A DNA stretch of 64,000 nt, taken from assembly GCA_035771175.1 (NCBI GenBank), contig CM069613.1, positions 4,460,001-4,524,000 of the forward strand, read 5' to 3'. This DNA is from Paratinospora sagittata. Its lineage: Eukaryota; Streptophyta; Magnoliopsida; Ranunculales; Menispermaceae. The position numbers were made by a program, and so were the translations under genes. Below the pieces are notes generated by a model. It did no database searches, was not told where the DNA came from, and saw only the letters and a program-made list of their open reading frames with translations. Below are positions 1-14,106 of the stretch, piece by piece; positions within the stretch are counted from its first letter, which is position 1; every line of letters begins with the position of its first letter.

Positions 1-811
1 TCGATCCGAATCCCACCTATGAATCCCAATACCTGTGAATCCCCCCTATATCAGTATGAATCAATGTGAATCCTACAACGCACGATTCGATGATTCAAAC
101 CGATTTAGAGGACTTTTTTTTTTGTCCTCTTGTTCGCACTCGACAACAAAAGAAACCCCTTTTTCTTTTCTTTTTTTCTGTTGTGTGTTTCGTATTAACT
201 AACTGATTTTGTTTTTTTGGGTTGATAAATTTTATTTATTTATTTATTTTTGACTCGACATCATACTCTGAATCATTTTTAGGTGTTATTTTGGACATAT
301 TTTGTTTAATTTAAATTATGTTTCAATGTTCGAAACTTCAAAAATTAAAATTCAATGATTAAATTTAATAGATTAAATCACAAATAAAAAACAAGATATT
401 AAAATTTATAATGGAAATCTAATATAACGTTGAGAATACAAATAAATGTTTCTAAAAACTAAATTTATATACGATTCACATTAATATCCTGAATCCTACG
501 ATCCATCGATTCAAATCCCGATTTGATTCAAAGGGATCTCTACCGATTCATTTTCCGATTAATTTTCCGATTCATTTTCCGATTCACGATTCTGACTACC
601 TTGCCTATACTCTTGGTTGCTATCTTGATAATTAGTGTTTCCTTGAGTTGTTTTTTTTGCTTCTGTATTTCTTGCTACTATTGTCATAATGCGAATTCAT
701 GCACTCTAGGGTTATATTATTTTTTTCTAGAAAATTACTCAATTTCTTGAGCTTCTGATGTATTTGGCATTCAATTACTACTGAATTGAAATTTCATAAT
801 ATCTTGAGCAG
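1..811. other. Upstream part of LACS gene, probably intron 1
   Basis: No coding exon is recognisable here. The first 150 bases and the stretch 480-600 are built from short degenerate repeats around gaatcc/gattc, including four near-tandem copies of ccgattcattttc at about 543-590, which suggests an old repetitive insertion. The LACS exon encoding the N-terminal roughly 40-45 residues, where the family carries its PTS2 signal, was not found and should lie before base 1. I infer that this is intron sequence because the next block (812-872) is an internal exon with a splice acceptor. Confidence 0.5.
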
Positions 812-3800
812 CTCAGGGCTATAGCGTAGTTCTTCCAGAGAAATTGCAGTCAGGAAAGTGGAATGTATACAGGTAGGCTGCTCTGTATTTTACTGGAGTA
901 TGCTGGTCATTGCCCTCTTACTGTTTATTAAAATGTCACTATTGGGTTTCAGATCTGCACGCTTTCCTCTGAAGCTTGTGAGTAGATTCCCTGATAACCC
1001 TGAAATTGGAACTTTACATGACAACTTTGTGTGAGTATCCTTGGAGTCCTTTAGTGTACTCAATTAACTTAATTTTCATTTCCGTTTTGGTTTGTTTTCT
1101 AACATAATACTGCAGTTTATTCAGTACTTTTATAAATTATTCACAGGACTTAAATACTTTGCCTCTAATGTTGTGAATTTAGGCATGCTGTTGAAACTTT
1201 CCAAGATTACAAGTATTTGGGCACAAGAATTCGGGTCGATGGAACAGTTGGAGAGTAAGATGATTTTTTGAATTAATCTTTATTTTTTCTATTGAGATTT
1301 CCTCATCCAATTTAATCTCTACACTTAAAGGTACAAATGGATGACATTTGGGGAAGCAGGTACTGCTCGCTCAGCAATTGGTTCTGGCCTTATATATCAT
1401 GGGATACCAAAAGTAAGTTTTATTATTTTATTGTTCTATTTGCATCTATATTTTTTGCCCTTTGGCTCTACTTTGAGGTTTGGATTACTTTGCAATAAAT
1501 CGATCCAATGTAGTTGGGAAAAGACTTAGTTGAGTTGAGTGTAATTACTTTGCTGTAAGCCTTTGAAAAAAAAAAAAGAAAAAAAAAGAAAAAGAGAAAG
1601 GCTTAGGAGATTTCTTTGCTGTCTTAACTTGTATCATCTCTGATTTCCTCTGAGACAGGGAGCGAGCATTGGAATATATTTTGTAAACAGACCAGAGTGG
1701 CTCATTGTTGATCATGCCTGCTCAGCTTATTCTTACATCTCAGTTCCTTTATATGACACTCTTGGTACGTTATTTGCTACATGAAAACTTTGAATGAATC
1801 CTTTGTTACTTGATCAAGCATGCAAACCTCTCAATTAATCATTTTTTTTCCCTTTTCAGGTCCAGATGCTGTCAAGTACATTGTGAATCACGCTGTTATA
1901 CAGACTATATTTTGTGTCCCACAGACTTTGAACAGTGTGAGTTCTGACTCCAGTGATGTGGAGGCTCTTTGTTGATACGTGGTCTGTTATTCCAAATTTT
2001 GTTCTCTAACATTTATCTTTTCATTCACTGGAATTTGCAGTTGCTAAGCTTCTTGTCTGATATTCCATCTGTACGACTAATTGTGGTATGAAAATATTTC
2101 TAATTCATCTTAGTTGAGTTTTTGACATGACTGGAAGGAAGTTCTGGCAATCTTTCGATATCATTTCCATTTGCTTTTTTCAATATAGGTAGTAGGAGGA
2201 ATGGATGAACACATGCCATCACTTCCATCATCTACTGGAGTTGAGGTTATATCATATTTGAAATTGCTCAGCCAGGTACCCTTTGAATTGATAGATAGTC
2301 ATATGATAAGTGTTGCTTATCCGCCCATAATTGTTAGAGACTATCATATTAGGAGTTTGATTCAAGATATTTGAAATCTAAGTATCTAATTGATCTCCAC
2401 AGTATTTTTCTTATTGCTACTCTCTTAAACTTGGATAAGGGTTTTACTTTTTTTTTCTTTTTTGTTGCCTCTATAGTTATTTTGCATGTTTCCTTGCGTT
2501 CTTTTATTGATAGGTATAAGGTATGTGAGCAATTGCTTCAATCTAGTTTTTGTTTTTGCTTTATCCTTGGTGACAAATTGACAATATAAATAACTATGGA
2601 AGAATTATTATGGCATCAACTCTTAGGGGTGTGCTAGGTTTTTAATCTTGGTTTTAGGGGTGCAATTGGTTGGGTTAAGTCGGTTCTGGGCCAAAAGGAC
2701 CCAACCCAACTGGTTCTTACAGAAGTCAATTATGATATATTTGTTGAATAGAGCATAGAGCCTGTTTTAGCTTCACATTTGCCTAAGATTTTCCCTCAAG
2801 GATCATAGATAAATGTGAAAAGTTGGAGAAGTTTCATTCGGGAGATAGACCTCCTTCTAGGATCAAATGTGAAGGGACAATCTTAAGAGATTCTTGTGGT
2901 TACATTAACTATTATCCCTTCGGTATTGTCTACTGCATGGAGTAGTATTGTGTAAAATTGTGCAAAGGTAGGCAAGCTTGGTGACATTTTGTAAGAGGAG
3001 GCCGATTAGTGCTGTCTTTAATAGTGGATTCTTCACATGAAGGAAGCTTAGGTTGCGCTTGGTTTGTGATTTGGAAACTATAATACAACCCCAAAAGTGA
3101 GAAAACTTAGAAAACAACATTTTTTCGTTCCTTGAAAACATGTTTTCTTTATAAACTTCGGGAAACTGTTTTCAAATTTCAACCAACCAAATGTATTTTC
3201 TGTGTTTCTAGATTTTCAGGTACAAAAAACTGTATTCGAATCATAAACCAAAAGCAACCTTACTTTTTCTTTCCCTTACATTAGTTTAACGAGATGTCCA
3301 TTTCCATTTACTTCAAGTCTCTTGAAAGCTTGTCATAAAGGAGTAATTAAGGTTGATGGCTAAGAGATGTCAAGGATGGATCATTTTTGAGATCTTTGTT
3401 CAACCACATGCGTGATGGTTATATTTTGAAGACGTTTCTTAACAAGATTTGAGAGGGGTTTGGATGAAGTGGAGAGGTGCTTCTAGAACTTTGTGACAAC
3501 TAAATGTTATTGATGTTGACGAAAATTTTAAAGGCAAGATGAGGACATTGTGATGTATAAATATTAAGATTGGAAAAGATAGAATCACCAAGGATAAAAA
3601 ATTCGAATTCGCCCTAAACTTCGATCCTTTAAAATTTGGAATTAATTTGGAGAAGTCCAATTCAACATGGAGAATTTTTGTAAAAATTTGACATTGTAGA
3701 GGATTATAAAGAATTCTATAAAAAGGTTGTAAAGATATATGTTTCTTTTAGACATATTGGTACTAATATAATTCTAAACTTAAAACTCATTAAATTATGA

Positions 3801-6800
3801 AATATAATGACTTAAAGTAAGATTTATAATCTCTATATTGCATGAGTCAATGATTGAAAATTCGAAATCACCCTAAAATTCAATCTCTTAAAAATTGGAA
3901 TTAATTAGGGGAAGTCTAATTTGACATGGAAAATTTTGTAAAAACCTAGTGTAGAGAAGTACAAAGATTTGTATTTTAATGCTGTAAAGATTAATGTTTC
4001 TCATAGATATGTTGAAGTAAACATAATTATATACTTAAAACTCATAAAATTATGAAATATAATGGTTTAAAGTAAAATTACCCGAGTTACAAGCTCTTTT
4101 ATGACTTTGTGCTTGGTATATATAGGAGATAAAAGGATTAATTCCATAGTTTACAAATCACATATTCATTTTTGTATTAAGTTAGAGTTTTTTAAACTTA
4201 TTTTGCTTCTTAGTGATTCTTTAGTTTCCACCAATGAATTATGAAATTGTATTTAAATCTTGTATACTTCTATTCTTTAGGAATATTTTTCAAAATAAAA
4301 GTTGAATTTAGCATTGATTTTTTTTAACCTTGTCTTTGAAAAGTAAAAGTTACTAAGAATTTTTTGAGTCTTACAAATTATTTCAATATTTTTCCTAATT
4401 TTGTCAGAATTTTTGTAATAATTCGATTACATGTAATTCCTAATGCAATGATTGAAAAATTGATAAAATTTGATGAAAATTCGGAGAATTATGTCGATTT
4501 TTTCATTCCATGAGAAGCGCAAATGATATTTAAAAAAAAAAAAAAAAGAGAAGTGCAAATGAATGGTCAAGCTTTAGTTGCATATCAATTGGTGCTACGA
4601 CGAGGGAGGGATAGTATGATGAGTGATTCAACCATATGCAAGTAGTGGCTGTACTAGGGAAAAAGAGTAAGACCACTCATGTTGAAGGTATTGAAAGAGC
4701 AATATTGTCGTGGCCTTGAAGTACTAAATAAGGACGTGAATGCTTGTGCTTCAATGAAAAAAAATTATGACTGTTGATATAGATAGAGTGGAATCTTGAA
4801 ACAGATTGATATTACTGACTTTAAGTGATTGCCCATAAATTTTGTTTGTTGTTGTTGAAGGTGTTGTGATATTAATATTGTTGTTGTTATTGTTGAAGAT
4901 GTTGTAAATATGCTTTTGTTAAGCATGGCTAGTGGTGAATTTGAGGACCATTTTCTAAACGTTGCTTTGCTGCAGTAATTCAGTGGAATTTTTTGAACAT
5001 TTTTATTTGTTCATGTGAATGAAAGTCTTAAAACTTCTCTTTTTAAATATTGTATTTCTATTGCTAATCTCCACTTGTTTGAGACAGGAATTTCGTATAG
5101 GCCAATGTACTTTAAAAGTTTCAATTGTCAGTTCCCCTAATAAGTTTTCTATCTGTGTCTATAACTCCTCATTTATGCACTATCACTTGAACCCCTCAAG
5201 CAACATCAATCTGAAATGCCAATTCATTTTATCTGTTAAAGCTACAACTGAAAAGCTATTACCATTAATAACACAGAATTTTTTTGAAGTGCATGTTATG
5301 TCATCCCTCCTGCAGTTCTTTTAACTTCTAAGAGTTAGAATTTGGTTTGCTTTTGTGAATAATGGAGGCCTCCATGCTGGGAGTTTTGCATTGGAAAGTT
5401 TTTATTTGTTACTATTTAGGGCAATGTCTCTTTCTCCTCTTTTGGAGGCATAGTTTTAGAACTGCTCTACCTTTTTTTATTTTTATTTTTTATTGGTACT
5501 TGCCACATTTTATCTTTCTGCTTGAAATTGTAAAATTGTCGCCTCTCAGGGTAGGAGCAATCTTCAACCATTCTGTCCTCCAAAACCAGAAGATACTGCT
5601 ACTATCTGCTATACAAGTGGTACAACAGGGACTCCTAAGGTATTGTGCTGAAGGAGGTCCTGCAAACTTCAGTTCTTCTTATATTACAACTGAAATTGGT
5701 TCCTTCTTGATTTAATTACTATTCACTAAATCAAAAGTTACCTTTTTTACTTGTGAAGGGAGCGGTCTTGTGTCATGGAAACTTCATTGCAAATGTTGCT
5801 GGTATCTCTCTTTCTATAAGATTCAACTCCTCTGATGTGTGAGTGTTACTCAATTTTGTTCTCTTTATGTTGGCTGCCATAGCTCTCTCCGTTTCTTAGA
5901 CTTGTTTCTGAAATCATTTGCATTTTGGGCAGTTACATTTCCTATCTTCCTTTGGCTCATATTTATGAGCGTGCAAACCAAGTTATGGGTGTATACTGTG
6001 GAGTTGCAGTTGGCTTCTACCAGGGGGTATTGGATTTCTCTGACATTCTAGCTGCTTGATTATCTCAGTTGTTTGATATTACCATGTATGGGTATACATG
6101 GGTACCCTGTTTAGTGTGAATTTTCTTGTCACTTGCAGGATAATTTGAAATTGATGGATGACATGGCAGCTCTAAGACCAACAATATTTTGTAGTGTGCC
6201 TCGACTGTACAACAGAGTCTATGCTGGGTATATCATCTATATGTATTTGTAACTTAGTTTCTATGTTTCCTTTCTCCCAGTTATAATTATACTGATTCAC
6301 AGTCTAATACGACAGAATTACAAATGCTGTAAAGACATCTGGTGCTCTAAGGCAGAGGCTGTTTAATACGGCCTACAATGCAAAGAAGCAAGCAATACTA
6401 AGTGGTAAGCAATTTTATCAGAGTTTGCGATGCTTTGATGAAATATTTGCAAAAAAGATGTTTGTGTTGTTGTTCCGTTTGTTCCTTTGGACAGGAAATG
6501 TTTCATGAAATGATGGAGAATTTCCGTCTCCCATGCAGTCCTTGGGGCTCCCTATCTGGTTTTATTTGATTAATTATCTTATTAGTAATTTATGATAGTT
6601 TTTCAAAGTATCTAAATGATCTTGTTCTATATGTTTATCTCCCTAAGTCAACCTGTCAAATACAGTATTCTTTATAATGATGGTCTATCATCATGAACAG
6701 AAAATCTCTGAAATTCTCCAAATTTTTATGGATTTTTTTTTAACTTTTTAATCATAGAATTACAAATTATATGTACACAAAAAATAACAAAATCCTATTA

Positions 6801-9800
6801 AAGTTAGATAAAATATCAAAATAATTTGCAAAATAAAAAATCCTTAAAATTATTTACTTTTCTACTTGTAAAGTTGTAAGAAAAAAACCAATGCAATAGA
6901 GTTTTATTAGATTTTAAAGAATATAAATATTTCATAATAAAGTTCAATTTTTTTAAAAAGGGTGAAACCTAGTGGATAAGGTTCCCCACCATTGTGGGGT
7001 TTGGAGAAGGTACAATATGTATGCGACCTGTACCTCCACATTGGAGAGGATGTTTCCAGATTCAAACTTGTAGCCTTCATGTCATAATGGAACAATCTCA
7101 ATTGTTGTGTCAATGCCCGCCTTTCAAAGTCCAATTTTATATTTAATAAATAAAACTAGAGACCCACTTAAAGAAGAAGGGAAGTAAGATTTAAAAACTT
7201 TAATATTGGTTTAAAAATTCGAACATGCAAGTTATAAAATAGTAGTCAATCCATAAATCTATTATTATATGTTATGAATAGAAGTCATAGAATAGTTTTT
7301 TGCTTATACAATGTGTGCCAAGCATTATTAGAATTATCAATTTTATATTTATAATTTAATATGTTTTAAATATATAAATGTACTTATTTATCATATCTTG
7401 AATGAAACATGGATCATACCAACATTTAATTGAAAAATCTTTGTTCTTCTTTATGATGTCAAGCTTTTACAATAATTCTCCACGACAAATTGGACTACCT
7501 TGAATTAGTTTTGGATTTTAAGTTACCAAATTTAAGGTTTAACTCGATTTTTTAGATCCTTGTTTATCTATTAATTGTGGCACAAGAGAAAAGAAGGTGA
7601 GAACAAAATTATTCAATTCATCAATCATTCGTTTTCTCAATTTACAACCTAAAATTATTTATAACTGACGTTTACACTCCAAGTTGAATCAAGAAACTCA
7701 AATACATCTAATCTTATCCCAAATCCTAATGGAGTAACAACCCAAAAATAAATAAATAATTCAAATAAAAACTAAAATAAAATGAAAATCCTAATCAATC
7801 TATGACTCTCGTACATTGATCATATACGTGTGCGTCATGTTGATACTTTCCCTGGCTTGGAAAAACCTTAGCTTTGACAAGGTATGCTTATGGTACTGTT
7901 CCAAAAGATCAGGATCAAGGCACATGTACTCATTCTGTGTAATCAAAGTAGCATCAAAAGGAGAACGGTTTTACCAAATGACTGAATACTGATGAAAGCA
8001 ACCATTTGATGAAGAAACAATCTTATTATCCAACACATTTGTAATCCACTCAAAATGACATTGAATACGCAAAAGACTCAAAACTGGTGCAAGAGAAACA
8101 CAAGAAACCCTTGTAGGACCCCTAGCTGGCACAGGAGGCTCAAAAGTACCTTGATAAGGTAATAAATTCTTCACATTGAAAATTGGACTAATATTCATAT
8201 CAAGAGGTAAATCAGGTAAATAAGCATTAAATTTGATTTTCTAAGGGATATGAAATTGGCTAGAGGCACAGGCATGGCATTTTTTAAAAGAATTTCTAGG
8301 AAAACGCTTGGGAAATTACAAACCACCACGTAATCATTGTCTTAAAATATGAGACATAACCCATAAGAAAGTACTAGGCGAGTTAGACAACTCAAAAGAC
8401 GTAAGCACCACTCATAAAAGCCATCTTGGGTCTTAAACATTGTTTTTCCACTCATTACCTAGCCTGATATGTAATAATTTATACCCATGATGTAGGTCTG
8501 ACTTGGAGAACTACTTTGCAACAATCATCAAGTCTAGCGTGTCATCCAAATGACGAGGGAAATGATATTTGACAGTTATTTTATTGATGGCTTGACTGTC
8601 AACACACATTCTCCAAGATACATCTTTCTTAGGGGACAACAATGTGGGTACGACAACATGGATTAAGACTATGCGTAATAAAAGCCTTAGCCAATAAGTC
8701 GTTAATCTGTCTAGATAGCTCAACATTCTCTTTCAAGTTCATAATATACTATGGTAAATTAGGTTATTGGGAACTCGACACGTAGTCAATGATATGTTGT
8801 ATGTCCTCATGGGTGGGAGCTCATCAATCACTACATCCTGAAACTCATCAACTAGGGTTTTTAACTTATGGGGTATTGTGTTGGTTTAGGGTTTTTATGG
8901 GCAACCTTATGACTAACCAATGCTAAAACAATAATGGATGACTCACTCTCTTTCTCAAACTCACCACATGTTAAAGTATGGAGTTGTGTTTAGTAGTAGG
9001 CGAATGAGAAGATAACATAGATGACTGAAATGTATTGACCTTGGTTTGGGTTTACTATCCAAGGGTCTAGCAGGAAGCAAATTGAAAATCTTAGCCTTAT
9101 GCTCGAATACATAAGCGTTTTCCCTACCAGGATGGATGACATCTAGATCATGTAGCTAGAGATGTCCTAACAACACGTGCTACATCCATTGGCAGAAAGT
9201 TGCACCGACATTGTCTTCATAGTCACCCGTACTAACCTTCCTTCTTAACATACAAAGTCGATTCCATTCCAAGTTTAGGAATCTAGGTAATAGTATCCCG
9301 ATCAAACAGCTGACGAAAGGGATGAGCAGAACAGGGAGTCTACTGGACGTGGTTCAGTGGTACTAAACGTCGTTGGGACACTGTCAATGCAATCTTATCT
9401 ACTCAGGCGACTCTATAAGGCAGAGAATGGGGCTTAGGTTTTAGAATCATCCTAGAGACACTAGAAGTAGACGCAATATTTATAGATTTATCCTCATCAA
9501 TAGCAATTTTGCATGCCTTATCTCCACGCATGTTGCTTCCTCTCATCTATGGGAATGGGAGTTGACAGAATACATCGCATGACATGAAGAAAACTACATA
9601 ATCCAACTCTTCATCAACGTCCTTACTTAAGTTTAAGTTTGATCGATTATTTAAAGAGGCAATGACTTGCTCATCCTCCGCATCATCATGTGGCTCCTCT
9701 TAGGCTCTAACTCTCATTTGATGGCAAGGGTGTAGTGAGGAAAATGAGATGCAATATGAACTTTGCTATGATAATGATGGCAGTTAATGTTGAAGCCATT

Positions 9801-12155
9801 AGAACTAGTAGTAGAGTACGAAGATTCTCACCATTTTTGGTGACACTTGGTCTCAAATTTGGGTTACCATGAATATGAGATTGGACCATATAGGACTAAA
9901 CACTACCTCTAGGACGAGCATTAACAATGGACCTAGACTGTTGGTACTCATTGGCTTGAAAAGTTACGCACCTCTAAAAAGGCACCTTAAGTCGTTCTGA
10001 ATGGCTAAGACCTTGTGATAGGTATCCACTATGGTGCTAGGAGAATGTCTGTTGAACTTTTACTTGATCTCAAATTTGAGACCATTGATGAATTTTGTAA
10101 GGATTATCCGTGGGGCATACATAACTTGGCAACAAAACCTAAGCTCCTCAAAGTGAGTAAAGGTAGTCAAACACACTTGATGACATCTAGTGAAGGTTAA
10201 GCCATTGGTTCATCAATTGCTTCCTATGATATACAAGAAGATACTATTCTTTTGTCTTTTGCTTCATGTCAACCCAAAGTGTGGTAGCTTCTCTCCTATA
10301 TGCTATAAATTTTGTTGGACACTTCGTCAATATCTCTTGACTGACCCTTGAAGTTTCATTTTGGCAAAGCAGACTCAAATGCCTCTCTTTCATGCTATAC
10401 CACCTAAAATAATCCTTGAGATTAGTTCTAAGAAAGCATTAGGTCGAGCTTTCCATCCAAGGTAGGATCATTAACCTTTAAGTCTCTTAGTAATATGATA
10501 TGAGTCATCATGATGAGGCTTAAATAGGGGGTTGTGATAATTATGTGTTGATCTATCATGACATCTGATCTCAGGTAAATTGTTGAGGGTCATCCTTGAA
10601 ATCACCTCAAACAATGGTTGAACGTTATCTGGAAACTTAAACTCTCTTCTAAATGAGACTTGAGAAAGATATGGTTCAGGGACAATCCTTTTACTTGGAG
10701 GTCGAGGTTCCCTATAGAGGATAAGGACCTAAACTGAACATGGGCCTTTGCGAGGGTGGGTAACAAACCTAGAATAGAATGTGAAGATCCCAATGGGATT
10801 TGACTACTAGTAGGAATTTGTAACCAACTGGTACTAAGACATTGGCTTACCCTAGAAGGTCGGATAGGATTTGCACTAGCTTCATCAATTAGTTGTTTTC
10901 CTAACATTATAGCTAATTGGGAATTTGGGATACTGCCTGTTAATTCAATCCTAAATTTTACACATAATTTCTCCCTTGATTTTTCAATCGTTGTTTTAAA
11001 TGAAAAAAATTGTTCTTTAAGGTCACAAAATTTAGTTTGGAGGGAGGTTTGTGCATTTGAAAGGTCACGAATAGTTATGACTAACAAATATGGTCATATC
11101 CACTAGTATAATGTTGATATGACTTAAAAAGCAATTTTACTATTGCATTTAAAAATTTATGCTAATACTGCACGTGGAAGCAAGAATATATGAAAAGTGA
11201 ATATGTGAAGGTCTGAAGGAAATGAAAGGCGTAATTTTTTTCGGATGCAAGCAAGGCAAGCAAATAAATAATGGGCTTAAACAATGCAAATGGGTAATCA
11301 CGTGATGAGCAACACAATGCAATCAAGGAGAAAAAAATGAAATTAATGGGCAATAAAAATAGGATTAGGTCAAGGGTGCTTTTGGTGGTGAGTTTTTAAT
11401 CCGAAAGAACTTGATGGATTTAGCTAAATTCAAGAAAGGGAAAATAAATTAATGGCCAACGAAACTTACTTAGATCATGGATTGCATGCTACATTTACCA
11501 GCCACCACAAATATGAACATTAATTAATTCTCCAGAGTAGGAGTTATACCATATGGAGACATTGAGAGCAAGTAATGTTCTTGAGGATGGTAGTGATGTA
11601 ATGGCTCAATATTCGAATATCTATTGGTGCTCAAATTTGATTTGTAATTGTCTCTAAAATTGGCTAGTTGGGGTGCACAAGATCAAAACTTCAATGTAAA
11701 GGTTTTTTGACATCTAGTCCCCATGATCATTGGATCAATGCTCTCAAATATATGTTACTAAATACACACTTGATCAATGCTTCCTTAGAACAAGAGAAGA
11801 AAAGCTTCCCTAGGTTTTTGTTTATGGACATCAACTGATGGAAAGGATATAGCAATCAAAGCTTTCTTACCAAATAGAACCAAGACCACTCATAATAATT
11901 GAAGCTTGAAATGTGAATTTGATCCGCAAAGATGACTACATGAAGAAGCGCTACTAATCACAAAAGTCCAGGGACACTTTGATCTTTGTTGGTCACATGT
12001 AGGCAACAAGTATGAATTTTGTGTTTTGGGTATGCAGTAATAGCAAGGTGTAGCTCTCGCTCGAGGCAGTATTGTCAGGATCTTTAAAGACTTTTTCACA
12101 CGAGCACACAACACCATTGAGGTAGTAGAAGACAAAATGGAAATAGAATTAATTA

Positions 12156-12195
<40 letters not shown>

Positions 12196-14066
12196 TAAGG
12201 GCTTTGCAATTGAAATTGATAGTTTTTTATAGAATGAAAAAATATTGAGTATCTATTTTTCCCTTTCTTTTTCTTCTCCCTCTTCTTCTCTTTTCTCTTC
12301 TTCCCATTCTACTTCTCATTCTTCTCTTCTTATTTCTTTCTATTTCTTCCTTTGCTTCTCTCGCTACCACATCAATTTGGTATTAGAGCCTTTCGACCCT
12401 CTTTCTCTGCCCCTTTCATGTAAAATCTCCCCTTTCTAGACCTTTATACACCATGACCACTACTCGGTTTATGTTCAATACCCAAGAAAACCTTCAAACT
12501 GATGTTGATATCCTAAACATTGAAATTCAGTCCCTTCAAACGCCCATAGAACAATGGAAAAGAGAAATGCTTGTTGCGATTTGGACTGAAATAGCAAAGG
12601 CAATATCCGAAATGGCTACTATGTCAGGGATACAACCAACGAAAGAAGCTGGTGCACATTCTGCTCCACTTTGGGATGCGATTATTGAACTTGATATTTA
12701 ATTGTGTAAACCATATTTTAATCTAGTGGAGATTTTTGCAGAAAAAGCTAACCGAGGTTGTCGTCCAAATTACACATGCAAATTTTCTATCTCATTTGTT
12801 GCCTTAATTTTTGTCAAGGAAGTTCTTTCTCATGTTCCACTGACTTTCGTTGCTAGACATTTTCAACAATATTTGTCGTGTAGAAGGTTGATTTTCCTAT
12901 TCTTTGGCACAAGGTTCGAAACTTCGATTTCGCTCGACACTTCGACCTTTAAAAATCAGAATTAATTCGGGGAAGTTTGAGAAGTCTTGGAGAATTATTA
13001 TAAAAAGTTGCCAACTTAGAGAAGTTTAAAGAATTTCTATATAGATGTTAAAATATGCATAATTACTATTAGAAATGATGAAAACAAACATAAATAGATA
13101 CTTTTCACATATAAAAGTATAAATATAATCGGTTGAAACATGTGTTTTACATTAACATTGTTTAACGCACATCCAAGGATCGAAAATTCGATTTCAACTT
13201 GACTTCGGTCACTTGAAAATTGGAATTAATTTGGAGAAGTTTAATTTAACATGGAGAATTTTTGTAAAAATTTCCTAATTAGAGAAGTTCAGAGAATTTT
13301 TTTATATATGCTTAAATATATAGATTTATTGTAGTATAAGCCAAAAAACTAATATAAATAAACACTTTTAATTCATAAAAAAATCAAAAAGTGACCTAAC
13401 AAAATCAATCTTATTAAGTGGGTTGATGAATTTGAAATGGTGGCTTTTGGTCTTAATTTATTTTCTTTGTTTTGATATTTAGTTTTTTGGTGGCTTGCTT
13501 CTCAACAATATACTTTGCTAGTTTGAATCCCACCATGCTTAATTTATTAGTTTATTATTTAAATGTATTATTTTTTAATCTTGTTTTATAAGAGTTAACT
13601 AAAGAAGATGGCTTTGGAAATTTTTTTAATTTATTTTTAAGTTTTTATCTTATTTCAACTTTATTTATTTATTTTTTTGCATCTTTTCTTCTCTTTTTGG
13701 TAAAGCATATCCCATAAACTACATAATTTGTTGGCTTATTAAATTATTTTTTAAAATTTATATTGCTATGTTGGTTGATAAAGTTGAAAATAATACATAA
13801 TTATTGATATTTTTTTTGTTTTTATTAATGAAATAACATTTTTTTACTTCTTTGTCGAATTTCATCGAACTTTGTTGAATTTTATCGAATTTCTTGTCGA
13901 ATTTTTGCATTTTTGAATTGAAAATAGAAATTTTATTGAAGTTTATCAAATTTTGTCGAATTTTATCGAACTATTTCGGTGAATTTTCGAACCATGCTTT
14001 GGCACAGTGCAACTCATCGAAGTCGAGTTCTTCAAGAGGAAGAGAATAAAGCATAATTGAAATAGA

Positions 14067-14106
<40 letters not shown>

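Larger units (their letters stand above)
2276..5549 (+). other. LACS intron 8 (3.3 kb) with repeat insertions
   Basis: It lies between the exon ending ...LLSQ and the exon starting GRSNLQP. It holds a Tourist-like MITE (3051-3259) and a pair of about 200-bp repeat units (3590-4080) related to units in intron 13. It also holds a possible left end of an hAT-like element at about 2629-2715 (taggggtgtgc, then gggttgggtt-like sequence), and a short direct repeat gagaag(c/t)gcaaatga flanking an A-run at 4512-4563. The open frames at 5019-5324 and 5362-5715 have no recognisable domain; the second runs through the next exon in the wrong frame. Confidence 0.7.

Noticed and set aside
5362..5715. 117-codon plus-strand frame overlapping a LACS exon
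   Set aside because: It reads the LACS exon in another frame and includes intron sequence; the LACS frame has the family motif.
12245..12439. Ser/Phe-rich 64-codon frame
   Set aside because: It is the pyrimidine-rich tract of the R2 LTR-like repeat read as codons.
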